This document shows, piece by piece, positions 32,822-43,563 of a stretch of 64,000 nt of DNA. Made by a program: the position numbers and the translations under genes. The stretch comes from Siphonodentalium dalli (lineage: Eukaryota; Mollusca; Scaphopoda; Gadilida; Siphonodentaliidae): assembly GCA_032622095.1 (NCBI GenBank), contig CP136063.1:28150987-28214986 (forward strand), in the 5' to 3' direction. The notes under the pieces are model-generated. The model worked only from the letters and a program-made list of their open reading frames with translations. It did no database searches and was not told where the DNA came from. Position 1 is the stretch's first letter; every line of letters starts with the position of its first letter.

Positions 32822-32970
32822 TGATCCATCATGACCCAGGGTTTGGGAATGGAAAAATCTCACCCTCGGGGCCAGATATTTGGGCCGGACACTCGGCAAG
32901 CCTCGTGTCCGGCCCAAATATCTGGCCCCTCGGTGAGTTTTCCATCCCACACCCCGGGTCATGATGGATA
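32822..32970. repeat. Right-end hairpin of the Crypton (~66-base arms)
   Basis: ggggccagatatttgggccg and gacac (left) pair with gtgtc and cggcccaaatatctggcccc (right) around a ~14-base loop; the pairing extends outwards through ccatcatgaccc / gggtcatgatgg. The right arm ends exactly at the element boundary. A frame at 32,777-32,962 on the minus strand is a by-product. Confidence 0.88.
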
Positions 32971-32975
32971 ATATT

Positions 32976-35900
32976 AATCTTCATGTATATTACGTGAGGA
33001 CCTCGGTGGGGATAGCTTCAGTCTTGAATGTTGAAGGGACACTCGGTAATCATAACGTGAATTTAAAGGGACACTAGGCTCTCACTGGGGGTGATTATTA
33101 AAGTGACACAAGGTATTCACTATGGATGAATGTTAAAGTGACACATGGCACTCACTGTGGATGAATGTTAAAGTGACACTCGCATTGAAACTTCAAAAAT
33201 CTAAAAAATCTAAAAACTTCAAAAACTTCAAAAATCTCAAAAATTTCAAAAAAGTTTAAAAACTTAAAAAATCTAAAAAAATTCAAAAAACTTAAAAAAC
33301 TTAAAATTTTCTAAAAATAAAACAAAAATGAAAAACTTTAAAAAAAATTCCTAAATTAACAAAAAAATAAAAACTTAAAAAACTTTAACTTTTTCTAAAA
33401 TTGAAAAATAATTTAAAATTAAATTAAAATTAACTGTCTTTTAATATATCTAACCCATTGCCACTTCTAAGGGTTCCACACTACATCTGAGGGGATATTG
33501 AGTGGTCTACCCACGACTCCTAAACCCAAGAATAAGATCTAGCCCATCAGAAACTCCGCCTCCTGCAATGCCTGTCATTCGAATCTGACGCAATCCCTAC
33601 TTCTGGCGCAATGCATGAGTCATTCGAATATGGCGCAATCCCTACTTCCGGCGCAACGCCTGGGTCATTGGAATCTGACGCAATCCCTCGTGCAACCTAC
33701 CGATTGACTCCCCGCCCATTGGCTAAGCGTTGTATCACATGCTTATTATTTCATCATATCATGGAAATTCAATGTTTTGTCATCACTCTTGAGATATAAC
33801 CCATATCCACTGAAAAAGGGTGGATATCTATATATTCATAATTTTTCTTTGTTATCTTTTTTTTATCCCTCTTTTTTATCTACCACCTCATTTTTTCTTT
33901 CTTTTTATTCTCTCTTCTTTTTCTAACAGCTTCTACTCCCTCATAATCTTCGAATATCCACTTTAATCTCCAAGTTTTTGAAAAAATCCATGTTTAGTAG
34001 CACTTCCAGATTGGCTCTATAGAATTTGAAGGAGGCATCCATCTTGGATATTACTCTTTCTATGACTAAATCCGTTAGCACGTTCTACAGATGTCATATA
34101 GGCCTCTTCACATCTTGTTTTCCATAATTTATTCATTCCTAATCGCTCCATTGACTGTAACACATTAAATTACCACCTCCCCCTGTATTGGGAGTACATC
34201 CTTGATTATTAATATTTCCTCCTTCCATGGTGTGCATGTTCCTTGCTAATGTGAAGCCACACCTATTATATATATATACGACTTTAAAAGCCCGTGAAAA
34301 TATTACTCATATTATATACTTCCCTTTGAAGACCTTTGTGTGCGACAATGATCCGTAAGATTGTTTCTAAGTGACACTGGCCAGTGCAACTGATACGACG
34401 GGTATGAACTAGCCCACTTCACATCGTAACAATAATAAAAGGGACACTTCATCTATATCAGCCTCAAAACGCGTTGGTACACATCGGTGTGGAAACTAAA
34501 CCCATCACTCTTCGTCCGTCATCAGTACATAATTGTAATATAATTTTCTCAGAAACCACAGGATCCCTTTGGCTGAAATTTGGTCTCAACGTGGGATCAG
34601 AAATTATCCATGGAAGACAACAGTGTCCGTGTGGGGAGAAGCTTCGTAGTGTTTCGCTGTCGCCATGGTGTTTGTTTGGGTATAGGCATGGGTGGTGAGT
34701 GTGGTTCTCATAATGGTTCCCATGGTTCTCACATATGGGTCTAGTGTGTTTGATGGTTCTCATATGTGGCTCTCATGTGGTCTGAACTAGCCTTTACTGA
34801 CTGAGGTCCTTTAGAGCACATGTCATCACTTCACTGATAACCATTATATGGTCAAATCCATACACTATCAAACGCAATGTTTCAATAATGGGTTTTCTTA
34901 CAATTTTGACTAAATATTGGTTATATTATACGCATCAGCGATCCTTCTTAATAACGCTCTGTATATTTTCAAATGCATCGTACTAAATGGGTTTGGAATA
35001 GCCATACATGAAAGGAGGAACTGAGGTCCTGGGTATGTCGACTGCATATAGCAGTATATATGGGGTACAAACATGGACAGCAATGGGTTCCTCGTGGCTT
35101 CTGGCCTACACATGACATATTAAAGTTATCCACACCCATCGGCGCGCCTTTAATAGGCTATGAAGCTCCATACGGGGTCGAATCCTGGCATTCTCCATGT
35201 GTTTCTATTTGAACCCACATTAATAACTAATTAAAATCTTTCTCTCCGGGTTGTTTCACGCCATAACCTTGATTTGGACAGCTTGAAGGGCTAATTAAGC
35301 TTCAATTTAAATCCCAACATTTTCTTATTTGAAGAACGTATCTGGTTGAACATGTCCACCATAGTAAGCACATTTAATTCAAAGAGCTTCACACATAGTC
35401 ATACTAGTAATGATGTGTCGTTATTTACTGCAGAAATGGTCATATAGAATACAATACAACACATTTTGGTCACATACCTTAAAGGTGCAAGATATCGAAC
35501 TGACCACGTATAGAGTGGAATGACATGTCGGGGATCAAATTTTAATCAGTTACAGTATTTCGTCCATAAGGCAGTTTTGGGTGTAACATCATTGTGTATG
35601 ACGGTTCATTCATATGATACCTTAGCGATTGCACACGATACTGTCTGTTGTATTTTATATATCATATCATGTATATTAATTGCTCCATTGATGGTAGGAG
35701 TATGGCATTGGTGTCTGGTTCTTCGATGTATTCTAGTCATAGTTCATTCATATTATTACTCTAAAATCTCCATTAAATGGAGAAAATAAAGAGCCCATCT
35801 TATGTAGACTAGTGTATAAATACTGACTTCATGCATTCTTTTCATCAATTATATGTATTATAACTCCCACCAAGATAGTCTGTTATACAGAGGAAACAAA

Positions 35901-37354
35901 GCATGTACCAAGTGACAGCCTCATGTCGCGAAAGGCCTACTATGTGGACACATTTTCTTATCAAAACGCTCTATTATGTAGGCGGTTATCAACCATTGGT
36001 CTGGAAAAGGCCTACGAGCGGAACGCGTGTATACACATTTATTCGATGTACTCTTTACTCGTCGATTTCTCTTTATTGTCGTTAATTTATAGCATTATTG
36101 GTAGGAATCTAAACGCGCCGTTATATTGAGAAAATAATGCGTCAATACCAGTCAATACTGCTTTATTGGCGGTAAATGAAATTATTGCATCATGTACCGC
36201 AGCTAAACAAGCGAGACAACTGATCACAACACAAAAATTAGTAATATTTCTGAAGCTTTGAGTTGTTTGTAATACACAGTGTAAATTTTCATTATTGCTA
36301 CCATTTAAGAAAACATGCCCCCCGATAGGGCTACTATGCGAACACATGTCTATATTAACTTCACACATTCTTTATCGTTCATTCAATTATACCCCAAGCT
36401 CTCTGTTAATACAGAGGCATCAAAACATTGGTCTGGAAAAGACCTACTATGTGGATGCGTGTATACATATTTACTTGATGTATTCTTTAATCGTTCATTT
36501 CTCTTTATTGTCGTTCATTTATAGCATTATTAGAAGAAATTTAGTCTAAAATCTCCATTACATGGAGACAATAAAGAGCCCATCTGGTGTAGACTAATGC
36601 ATACATACTTACGTCATGTATTCTTTTCACCAATTATATGTATTGTACATCCTATAAATTTAGTCTGTTATACAGAGGAAACAAAGCATGTACTACGTGG
36701 CAGTTTCATGTTACGAAAAGGCCTACTATGTGAACACATGTGCATATTAATTTCACATATTCATCTCAAAACGCTCTATTATATACGGGGGTATCAAACA
36801 TTGGTCTGGAAATGGCCTGCTATGTGGACGCGTGTATACATATTTAATTCATATATGCATTCATATATCATTTCTCTTAATTGTCGTTCGTTTAATAGCA
36901 TTATTAGTATAAATATAGTCTAAAACCGTTGGTATATGGAGAAAATATAGCGTCAATACTGTTTTATTGTTGGTAACTCAAATTATTGCATCATGTATCG
37001 CAACTAAATAAGCGAAACAACTCATAAATTCTTAATAGTTCTGATGTCTATGGCAGTTTATATATATAGTATATTTTCATTGTTGTTACCATTTTAATGC
37101 CTACTTATTTCTGTGTAAGAACGCTGGTCTCCATTGTTGTTATGATTGTGCCTATAACTGTCCATATTCTTAAAGCAAGTACGGTACCTCTATGTGATAT
37201 GATGTATAAAAATTGCCATTTTCACAGGTAAATCACTTATAAACGCTCTTTAATGTATAGTTAAACTGAGTTTTCACACGCAGGTCTATGTCTTTGTGGA
37301 CTATATACGTGGTATACTTCAGTATATACACGAATTGAATGTATTCTAAGTATG
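32976..37354 (+). repeat. Left arm of palindrome 2 (inner part)
   Basis: It pairs with 43,564-47,470 and 39,541-39,918. In order it holds: ~38-base units with aaagtgacac (33,026-33,190), an A-rich tract with cttcaaaaatct (33,190-33,430), three ~47-base units with cgcaatccctacttc (33,560-33,685), pyrimidine-rich sequence (33,840-33,960), one YY1-like array unit (about 34,030-34,075), GGTTCTCATA repeats (34,680-34,780), and ~390/778-base direct repeats (35,770-36,920). Frames of 60-108 codons recur in the mirror arm only because the DNA is duplicated; none shows a domain. Confidence 0.85.
35770..36920 (+). repeat. Direct repeats within the palindrome 2 arm
   Basis: ataaagagcccatctkrtgt recurs with a ~778-base step (35,788 and 36,567), and the half-unit ggaaargscctacta..cgtgtataca, ttctctttattgtcgttcat recurs near 36,005, 36,437 and 36,808. 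The mirror set is at 43,640-44,780. Confidence 0.75.
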
Positions 37355-37959
37355 CGTATCTGATTTATGTATACGTCCGTGTTTCTTAAAGCAAATCCAA
37401 TACATATAAGTGCGTTATGACGTACATTAAGTGCCCTTTTCACTATTAAATAAAGTAAAAAAGCCCTCTACTGTAGTTAACTATTCAGTTCCACATACGC
37501 TATAAGCTCTATGGTGGTCCGATGTGTCTTATCAATATGCCATTATATGCACGAAGGTAATGTGTTCAAATATGTGGGTTGTGATGTATAATGTTAAAGT
37601 ATATAAGCACTCTTTAAGATATGCATATAAAATGTTTCATATTAGGACCATAACGAACCAATGCAAAAGATAGGGGGACATATTTTGCGCATAAAAATAC
37701 AATATTTTGTTTTTCATTCTCGATCAAAATAATGAAGGGTTGTCAATTATCAACAAAAAACAATACTTTGAAACAAAAACGATGACATAAGAACGAATAT
37801 CCAAGAGGTAGTGTGAAAATAACCCTCACATTTATAAAAAAAAAATTAAAAAAAATTCAGTTTTCGAGTAAGTCCTTCAAAATCATTGAATGTTTTCGTC
37901 TATGTTGGATCAAATTTGACACAAAAATCAATTAGCTCACTAACAGTTCGCGCAATATC

Positions 37960-39120
37960 TCATGTTTTGAGAAAACGTTTTCACAAAATATTGCTAGTGA
38001 AGGTGGCTATTTCATCCTGGAACTCATGAAATATGATAAAAAATAGATGTAAAGACACTTCATGAGCCCTCATATCTTTGAGTTATGAACATAAAGTCAT
38101 CTCATAGTGCCATTGTACCCCATAATTTGGTCAGGAGAAATATGTATTTCATATTTGACCCTTCATCTGTGGTAAAAAATGAATTAAGGGACATGGGAGT
38201 GGTGTCCCTTGACATTAACCTAGAGCATAAATTGACTCAATTTTGCAATTTTAGGCAACATTCTTGCCAGGGAAAGTGTATATTTCATGTTGGAACTCAT
38301 CAAATGTGATACACATGCATCAAAAGACACTTACTGAGCTCTGATGACTATGAGTTATGACAACAAAGGCATCACATACTAGATTGTAAGCCAGAATTTG
38401 GTCAGGAAAAGTGTAAATTTCATATTTTATCTTACATGTGTTTTAAAAATCAATGTAATTACACCCCATCGGTCGCCTAGACACAGCGTAAATGTTCTCA
38501 AATTTTCAATTGTAGGCCACAATGTCGGCAGTGAAGGTAAACATTTCATGTTGGAACCCATGAAATGTGATAAAATGGATAAAAAGACACTTCCTGAGTC
38601 CTCATGACTGAGTTATGAACATAAAGGGACCTCATAGTGTGTTGTAGGTCATAATTTGGTCAGGAAAAATGTAAATTTCATGTTTAAAGCTTCATGTGTT
38701 TTAAAAATATATGTAATTACAGCCATTGGGTCCATAGAGATCAATCCACAATCCATATGTAGTCCATATGCAATTTTAGGGAACAGTATTGCTAGTGAAG
38801 GTGAACATTTCATGCTGGAACTCATGAAATATGATAAAAATAGATGAAAAGACACATCCTGAGGCCTCAATTGTATGCCATAATGTGGTCAGGAGAATTG
38901 TGTATTGTATTTTGACCCTTGATGCGTGGTAGCAATCAATGAAATTACACCCCATGGTATCCTCAGATATGAAGTAACATCATAAATGCACTCAGTTTTG
39001 GCAATTTAGACAACATTGTTGATAGGGAAGTTGTACATTTCATGTTGGAACTGGTGAAATGTGATAATAATTTATCAAAAGACACTCGATGAGCCCTGAT
39101 GGGTTTCAATTATGGTCATA
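37960..39120 (+). repeat. Satellite of ~265-base units in the palindrome centre
   Basis: ttggaactcatgaaatgtga-type sequence recurs near 38,020, 38,293, 38,554, 38,817 and 39,047, spaced 230-273 bases. Each unit also has cataatttggtcaggaaaaa and gtgaaggtgaacatttcatg. About four and a half diverged units are present. Frames here are repeat shadows. Confidence 0.8.
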
Positions 39121-39149
39121 AAGGCATCTGATAGTGTCATTATACAACG

Positions 39150-39385
39150 GGGAAATTTGTGAAGCGCTAACAAAGCGTATCTGCACGGTGTTATGCGATC
39201 CAAAATGATCCTGATATAAGAAATGCAATCTAGATCATACCCAGTATCTTCGTATCGACTGAATATATCGTTATTCGACGGTGTTCCTGACATACCTCCG
39301 TCTTTACTTTTCTTATGCATTTGTAGATTGTAGTTCGTTGATAATATCTTTCCACACAAATGGCACCCGTGTATTGTCTCGAATC
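39150..39385 (-). pseudogene. Zinc-finger-like coding relic, unrecognised
   Basis: The minus strand reads HGCHLCGKILSTNYNLQMHK and then SRYEDTGYDLDCISYIRI and ALLALHKFPRC before running into satellite sequence. CxxCGK...L..H resembles the first part of a C2H2 finger; the second histidine position is lysine or serine. The open frame runs 39,075-39,385. It is outside both palindrome arms, so it is single-copy here. It may be a fragment of a gene once carried by the element. Confidence 0.4.
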
Positions 39386-39540
39386 ATGGGAAGAACTATC
39401 GTCCTTATACCAGCGAAAAGATGAGCGAATATGGTGTGGTATTATAAACTCGACGCGTTCGTACCTCTATTTTTCGTTTAGAGTTATTGTTCTTATGTAA
39501 AAAATTGGCGCGGCGGCAGTGGGGGTGAGGGGCCGCATAA

Positions 39541-39918
39541 TTAGAACACATTCACTTCGTGTATATACTGAAGTATACCACCTATATAGTCCACAAAGAC
39601 ATAGACCTGCGTGTGAAAACTCAGTTTAACTATACATTAAAGAGCGCTTATACGTGATTTACCTGTGAAAATCGCAATTTTTATACATCATATCACACAG
39701 AGGTACCGTACTTGCTTTAAGAATATGGACAGTTATAGGCACAATCATAACAACAATGGAGACCAGCGTTCTTACACAGAAATCAGTAATGTAGGCACTA
39801 AAATGGTAACAACAATGAAAATATACACTGTGTGAACTGCCATAGACATCAGAACTATTAAGAATTTATGAGTTGTCTCGCTTGTTTAGTTGCGATACAT
39901 GATGCAACAATTGAGTTA
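39541..39918 (-). repeat. Right arm of palindrome 2, innermost part
   Basis: ataaagagcgcttatacgtg, gtaccgtacttgctttaaga and caatggagaccagcgttctt are the complement of 37,355-36,990. The arm is cut here by the retrotransposon and continues at 43,564. Confidence 0.85.
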
Positions 39919-42880
39919 GAATACTTAGAAATTGAGAATGATTTTGATCTTGACCTCATGGACATTGATTTGGACGTCGTCGATGGATCAGTTATTCTCG
40001 AAGAAGCTAGTTTCCCCAAAAAACGATACAGTGTGGATAAAATGAAAAATAACTTTGGTCGTCAGCTTTATCTTTATGTCAAGGTAGCGATCTTTTTTTT
40101 CTAAACGGGAGAGCATGCGATGACCGAGAAATCGGTGCGCTAACTTGTCGCGACACTTCAGTTGTCGACTATGCGATCTGCTCTAAAGATGTTCTCAAAC
40201 TGGTGACCAATTTTATGCTTGGCGAATTTGATAGTGCCATTCGTATATTAAAACCAGCATAACCATGTCAGGTACTGAAACAATATCAAACCCCTTAGAA
40301 AAACCTCAGACTTCAATAAAGACGTGGGACCCTAACAAAACTTCAGAATTTACTTGGAACCTAACTATTGATAAACTAGCCGATATTAGACGCAATTTAA
40401 ACCCCGTGACAGTTGGTAACATTGACTCTACGATAATAAATGACTTGGCTAATATGATAACGTATATACTTTGTACCTCTGCCGAACAGACCCTTGGTAC
40501 AGTATCTTATTGTGTGACTAAAAAGTGTACAGACAAAAATAAGAGTAAACCCTGGTTCACTCGGTCATGCCGATCGGCACGGAAAAGCTATCGAAAAGCT
40601 GTGAGAGACTTTAGGCGTTTCTCGAACAAAGATGCGAGATATGTATTAAGAGAGAAGTCACGAGAGTACAAACTGAAGTTAGATTTTGCCATATCAAAGC
40701 ATAGAGATCACATATCTCGCGAAATGACAAACACGAAAGTAAATAACCCTAGAAAATTTTGGAAAAAACTTGGCGGAAATGGAAAAAGGGCCGTTCCGCA
40801 AATAAGCATAGATACTCTTGAGGAATACTTTAAAGAGCTCAACTCTGTATCACATTCTCAAGATATCGACATCGAACACAATTGTAATTCTTTGGATCAT
40901 GATAGCGTATTAAACAGGCCAATATATGTTGAAGAAATAAAGTCAGCCTTGAAAAGTTTGAACAATAATAAGTCGCCTGGGGAAGATATGGTTCTCAATG
41001 AATACCTAAAAGCAACAGCGGAAAACATGGTAGATATTTATTGTAAACTGTTCAATCTTATATTAGACTCAGTATGTATACCAGAAGCGTGTGGAATAGG
41101 AACAATAGTACCATTATACAAAAATAAGGGCGACATGAAGGACCCAAACAATTCTAGACCCATAACGTTATTGAGCTGCTTTGGAAAATTATTCACGAAA
41201 ATTCTTACAAATAGAATGTATACTTATGTTGCGGAAAATGCAACACTTCTCGAAGACCAATCAGATTTTCGAAAAAATCAGGTTTTCGAAAAGGTTATTC
41301 TACAACTGACAACATATTTCTATTACACATTCTAAGTGAGTTGACAAGGGAGATAAATACAAAACTTTATTGCGCATTTGTAGACTTTGAAAAAGCATTT
41401 GACAAAGTTTGGAGAATAGGTCTATGGCAAAAACTCATGGCAAAACAGCATTACTGGAAACAATTTCAAGGTCATACGCAACATGTATTCCAATATAAAG
41501 TCGTCTGTGAAATTGGGTAACGATAAGTCTGGTTATTTTCCCTGTCTGTCTGGAGTCAGACAAGGCGAACTTATCGCCCCTATTGTTCTGTATCTACTTA
41601 AATGACCTTCACGACTAACGAAGGCGTTGTTGGGCTCAAAAAGATTTCTTTCGAATTGGAAAATAAAATCAATGTTTTTTTGAAACTGTTTGTAATCCTT
41701 TATGCAGACGACACTGTCTTAATGGCAGAAACTCCTAAGGAACTTCAAAATGAGCTAGATATATTCCATAAATACTGCCAAAAATGGAAACTTACTGTAA
41801 ATGTGGAGAAACCCAAAATTCTTCTAATATCAAAAAGAAGTAAGCCAACAAACGCCAAATTTATGTACGATGGAAAGGAACTAGAAATAGTTAAAAAATT
41901 CAATTATCTTGGCATAGTTCTTACTAAATCCGGTTCATTCTCTGAAGCAAAAAAATTACTTGCAATCTAAGCCACAAAATCAATGTTTTCTGTAATCTCT
42001 AAGTCAAGAACACACTGTTTATCAGTCAAAACCCAGTTTTAGTTATTTGATTTACAAGTATCACCGATTCTCATATACGGATGTGAAATTTGGGGCTTCG
42101 GTAATAACGATATACTTGAAAATATTCATAGGAAATTCATTAAACATATTCTGAAACTTAAACCATCAACACCAAACTTCATGATTTATGGCGAAAGCGG
42201 AAGATCACCGATTGACGTAACAATCCATTTCAGAATGGTGAAGTATTGGGCTAAAATAATGAACATGAATGGAAGCAGATACTGTAAAAACCTATACAAC
42301 TTAGCTAGAACATTTCATAAAAATACTCTGCCTAGCTTTTGTGGATAAGAAAGATCCGACTTATTCTGATAAATTGTGGTCAGGGGCACCTCCTACAAAC
42401 TGATCACCTGTCGTTTCCAGAAACAATCTTAAGAGTATGTGAAATGTAGTCTGATTAGCAAATACAGAGATAGTTGGCAACACGAATTAGACCTATCAAG
42501 TAGAGGTAAAATATATCGCATATTCAAGCATGACATTAACTTTGAAGAATATTTGAATACATTGGACGACAGAAATAGAACCACATTGTGTAAATTTCGC
42601 ACAAGCAATCATAGATTACCAATTGAAACCAGCCGGTGGTCATGCCACATTGGATGCGACGACAATATGTACCATTTGCGATGATGGGAGGGTCGGTGAC
42701 GAATTTCATTATTTGTTTGAATGCAAGAAATTTACTGAACAACGTACACGGTATTTGCCAAGAGAATGTCTGGGCCGACCAAATACAATAATCATGAATG
42801 ATATTCTGAACATGACGGATGTAGCTTCCTTGCGAAGGTTGTGGGCTTTTATCCGTATTATTAACCAGGGGTTTTCTTAA
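39919..42880 (+). pseudogene. Endonuclease-reverse transcriptase of the retrotransposon, frameshifted
   Basis: The enzyme nicks target DNA and copies its RNA into it. The endonuclease end reads LNGRACDDREIGALTCRDTS then VVDYAICS (40,102-40,200), after a frame change in a T-run at 40,090. A long frame (40,265-41,335) carries KPWFTRSCRSARKSYRKA, EIKSALKSLNNNKSPGEDM, GTIVPLYKNKGDMKD and SRPITLLSCFGKLFTKIL. A ~16-base duplication at about 41,265-41,300 shifts the frame to CAFVDFEKAFDKVWR (motif A) and SGVRQGE (motif B). 41,602-41,970 has LYADDTVLMAET (YADD catalytic box) and FNYLGIVLTKSGSF. The C-terminus (42,439-42,880) has RTTLCKFRTSNHRLPIET and TICDDGRVGDEFHYLFEC, a CCHC-like end. At least five frame changes show it is dead. 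The clade is probably CR1/Jockey-like, by motif only. Confidence 0.88.
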
Positions 42881-42914
42881 CGTGACATTGTTGTTATTGC
42901 TTTATTGTTTGCTG

Positions 42915-43345
42915 TCGTTGATGATGACTAGGATGATTATGATGTATACTATACGACTACGGTGATGGCGATGCCGGTGACGATGGATCTCACGACGATG
43001 AAAACGGAGATGGAGATGACGATAATGATGATGAAAAATGGTGATGATGATCACGATGATGATGTAAATATGGTCACTGACGATGCTGAGAGTGATCATC
43101 ACGATGATGATGATGATGCTGATGAGGATAATGATGATGATGATGGTGGTGTGATGGTGATGTCGAGTATATGTGATGATGATGATGTTGATGATGATGG
43201 TGATGATGATGTTCATGATAATGATGATGATGGTGGTGTGAAGTACATATGATGGTGGCAACGATGATGATGATTATGGTGACTATGTTGATGACGGTGG
43301 TGATTGAGAAAATGAGAGTGGTAGTAGTGGTTGTGGTAGAAAATG
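42915..43345 (+). repeat. GAT-rich microsatellite in the retrotransposon 3' region
   Basis: Imperfect gatgatgatga runs over 400 bases lie after the reverse transcriptase stop. Frames here (aspartate-rich on plus, histidine- and isoleucine-rich on minus) are artefacts of the triplet repeat. Confidence 0.9.
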
Positions 43346-43563
43346 AAAATGCTGCTGATATGAGCACGGATTTGCTCTACAAAAGTCACTAAGTATTTAT
43401 ACCCAGTCATACTGACCAGGCTGCATGTCAACCGGAGAGTCTATGTATATTATGTACATACATGCATATTCCATGTTTCACCCTATTTATCTTTTGTATA
43501 CTATCTCCATTTATATTTCTCAATATCCATTTATGTATTCTGGATCAGAGAATAAAGCATATA

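Larger units (their letters stand above)
30796..32971 (+). mobile_element. Crypton-type element with end-proximal hairpins, inserted in palindrome 2
   Basis: The segment is missing from the right arm, which reads gagtgtattatctacatg across the site. The left arm has gagtgTATT, then the insert, then TATTaatcttcatg, so the insert is bounded by TATT (30,792-30,795 and 32,972-32,975). It encodes one tyrosine recombinase (30,973-32,081). A 12-base inverted repeat (30,832-30,843 with 30,872-30,883) lies near the left end and a ~66-base-arm hairpin (32,822-32,970) forms the right end. Cryptons move by tyrosine recombinase and typically leave short direct repeats instead of transposase-type duplications, in line with TATT. 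Confidence 0.85.
37355..39540. other. Unpaired centre of palindrome 2
   Basis: This 2.2-kb segment has no inverted partner and separates the two arms. It contains AT-rich sequence with actctttaagat-like motifs (37,440-37,700), a ~265-base satellite and a short coding relic on the minus strand. Confidence 0.75.
39919..43563 (+). mobile_element. 5'-truncated non-LTR retrotransposon with ~14-bp target duplication
   Basis: caacaattgagtta (39,905-39,918) before the insert matches caacaatttgagtta (43,564-43,578) after it, one base different. The left arm of palindrome 2 shows the unoccupied site, aataatttgagttaccaac (complement of about 36,970-36,990). The insert encodes the end of an AP-type endonuclease, a reverse transcriptase and a C-terminal zinc-knuckle-like segment, then a GAT microsatellite and a 3' end with gagaataaagcatata in place of a long poly(A). 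It begins inside the endonuclease, so ~2 kb or more is missing by 5' truncation. Confidence 0.92.

Noticed and set aside
42902-43431. Aspartate-rich and histidine-rich frames of 72-119 codons
   Set aside because: They are translations of the GAT microsatellite on both strands.
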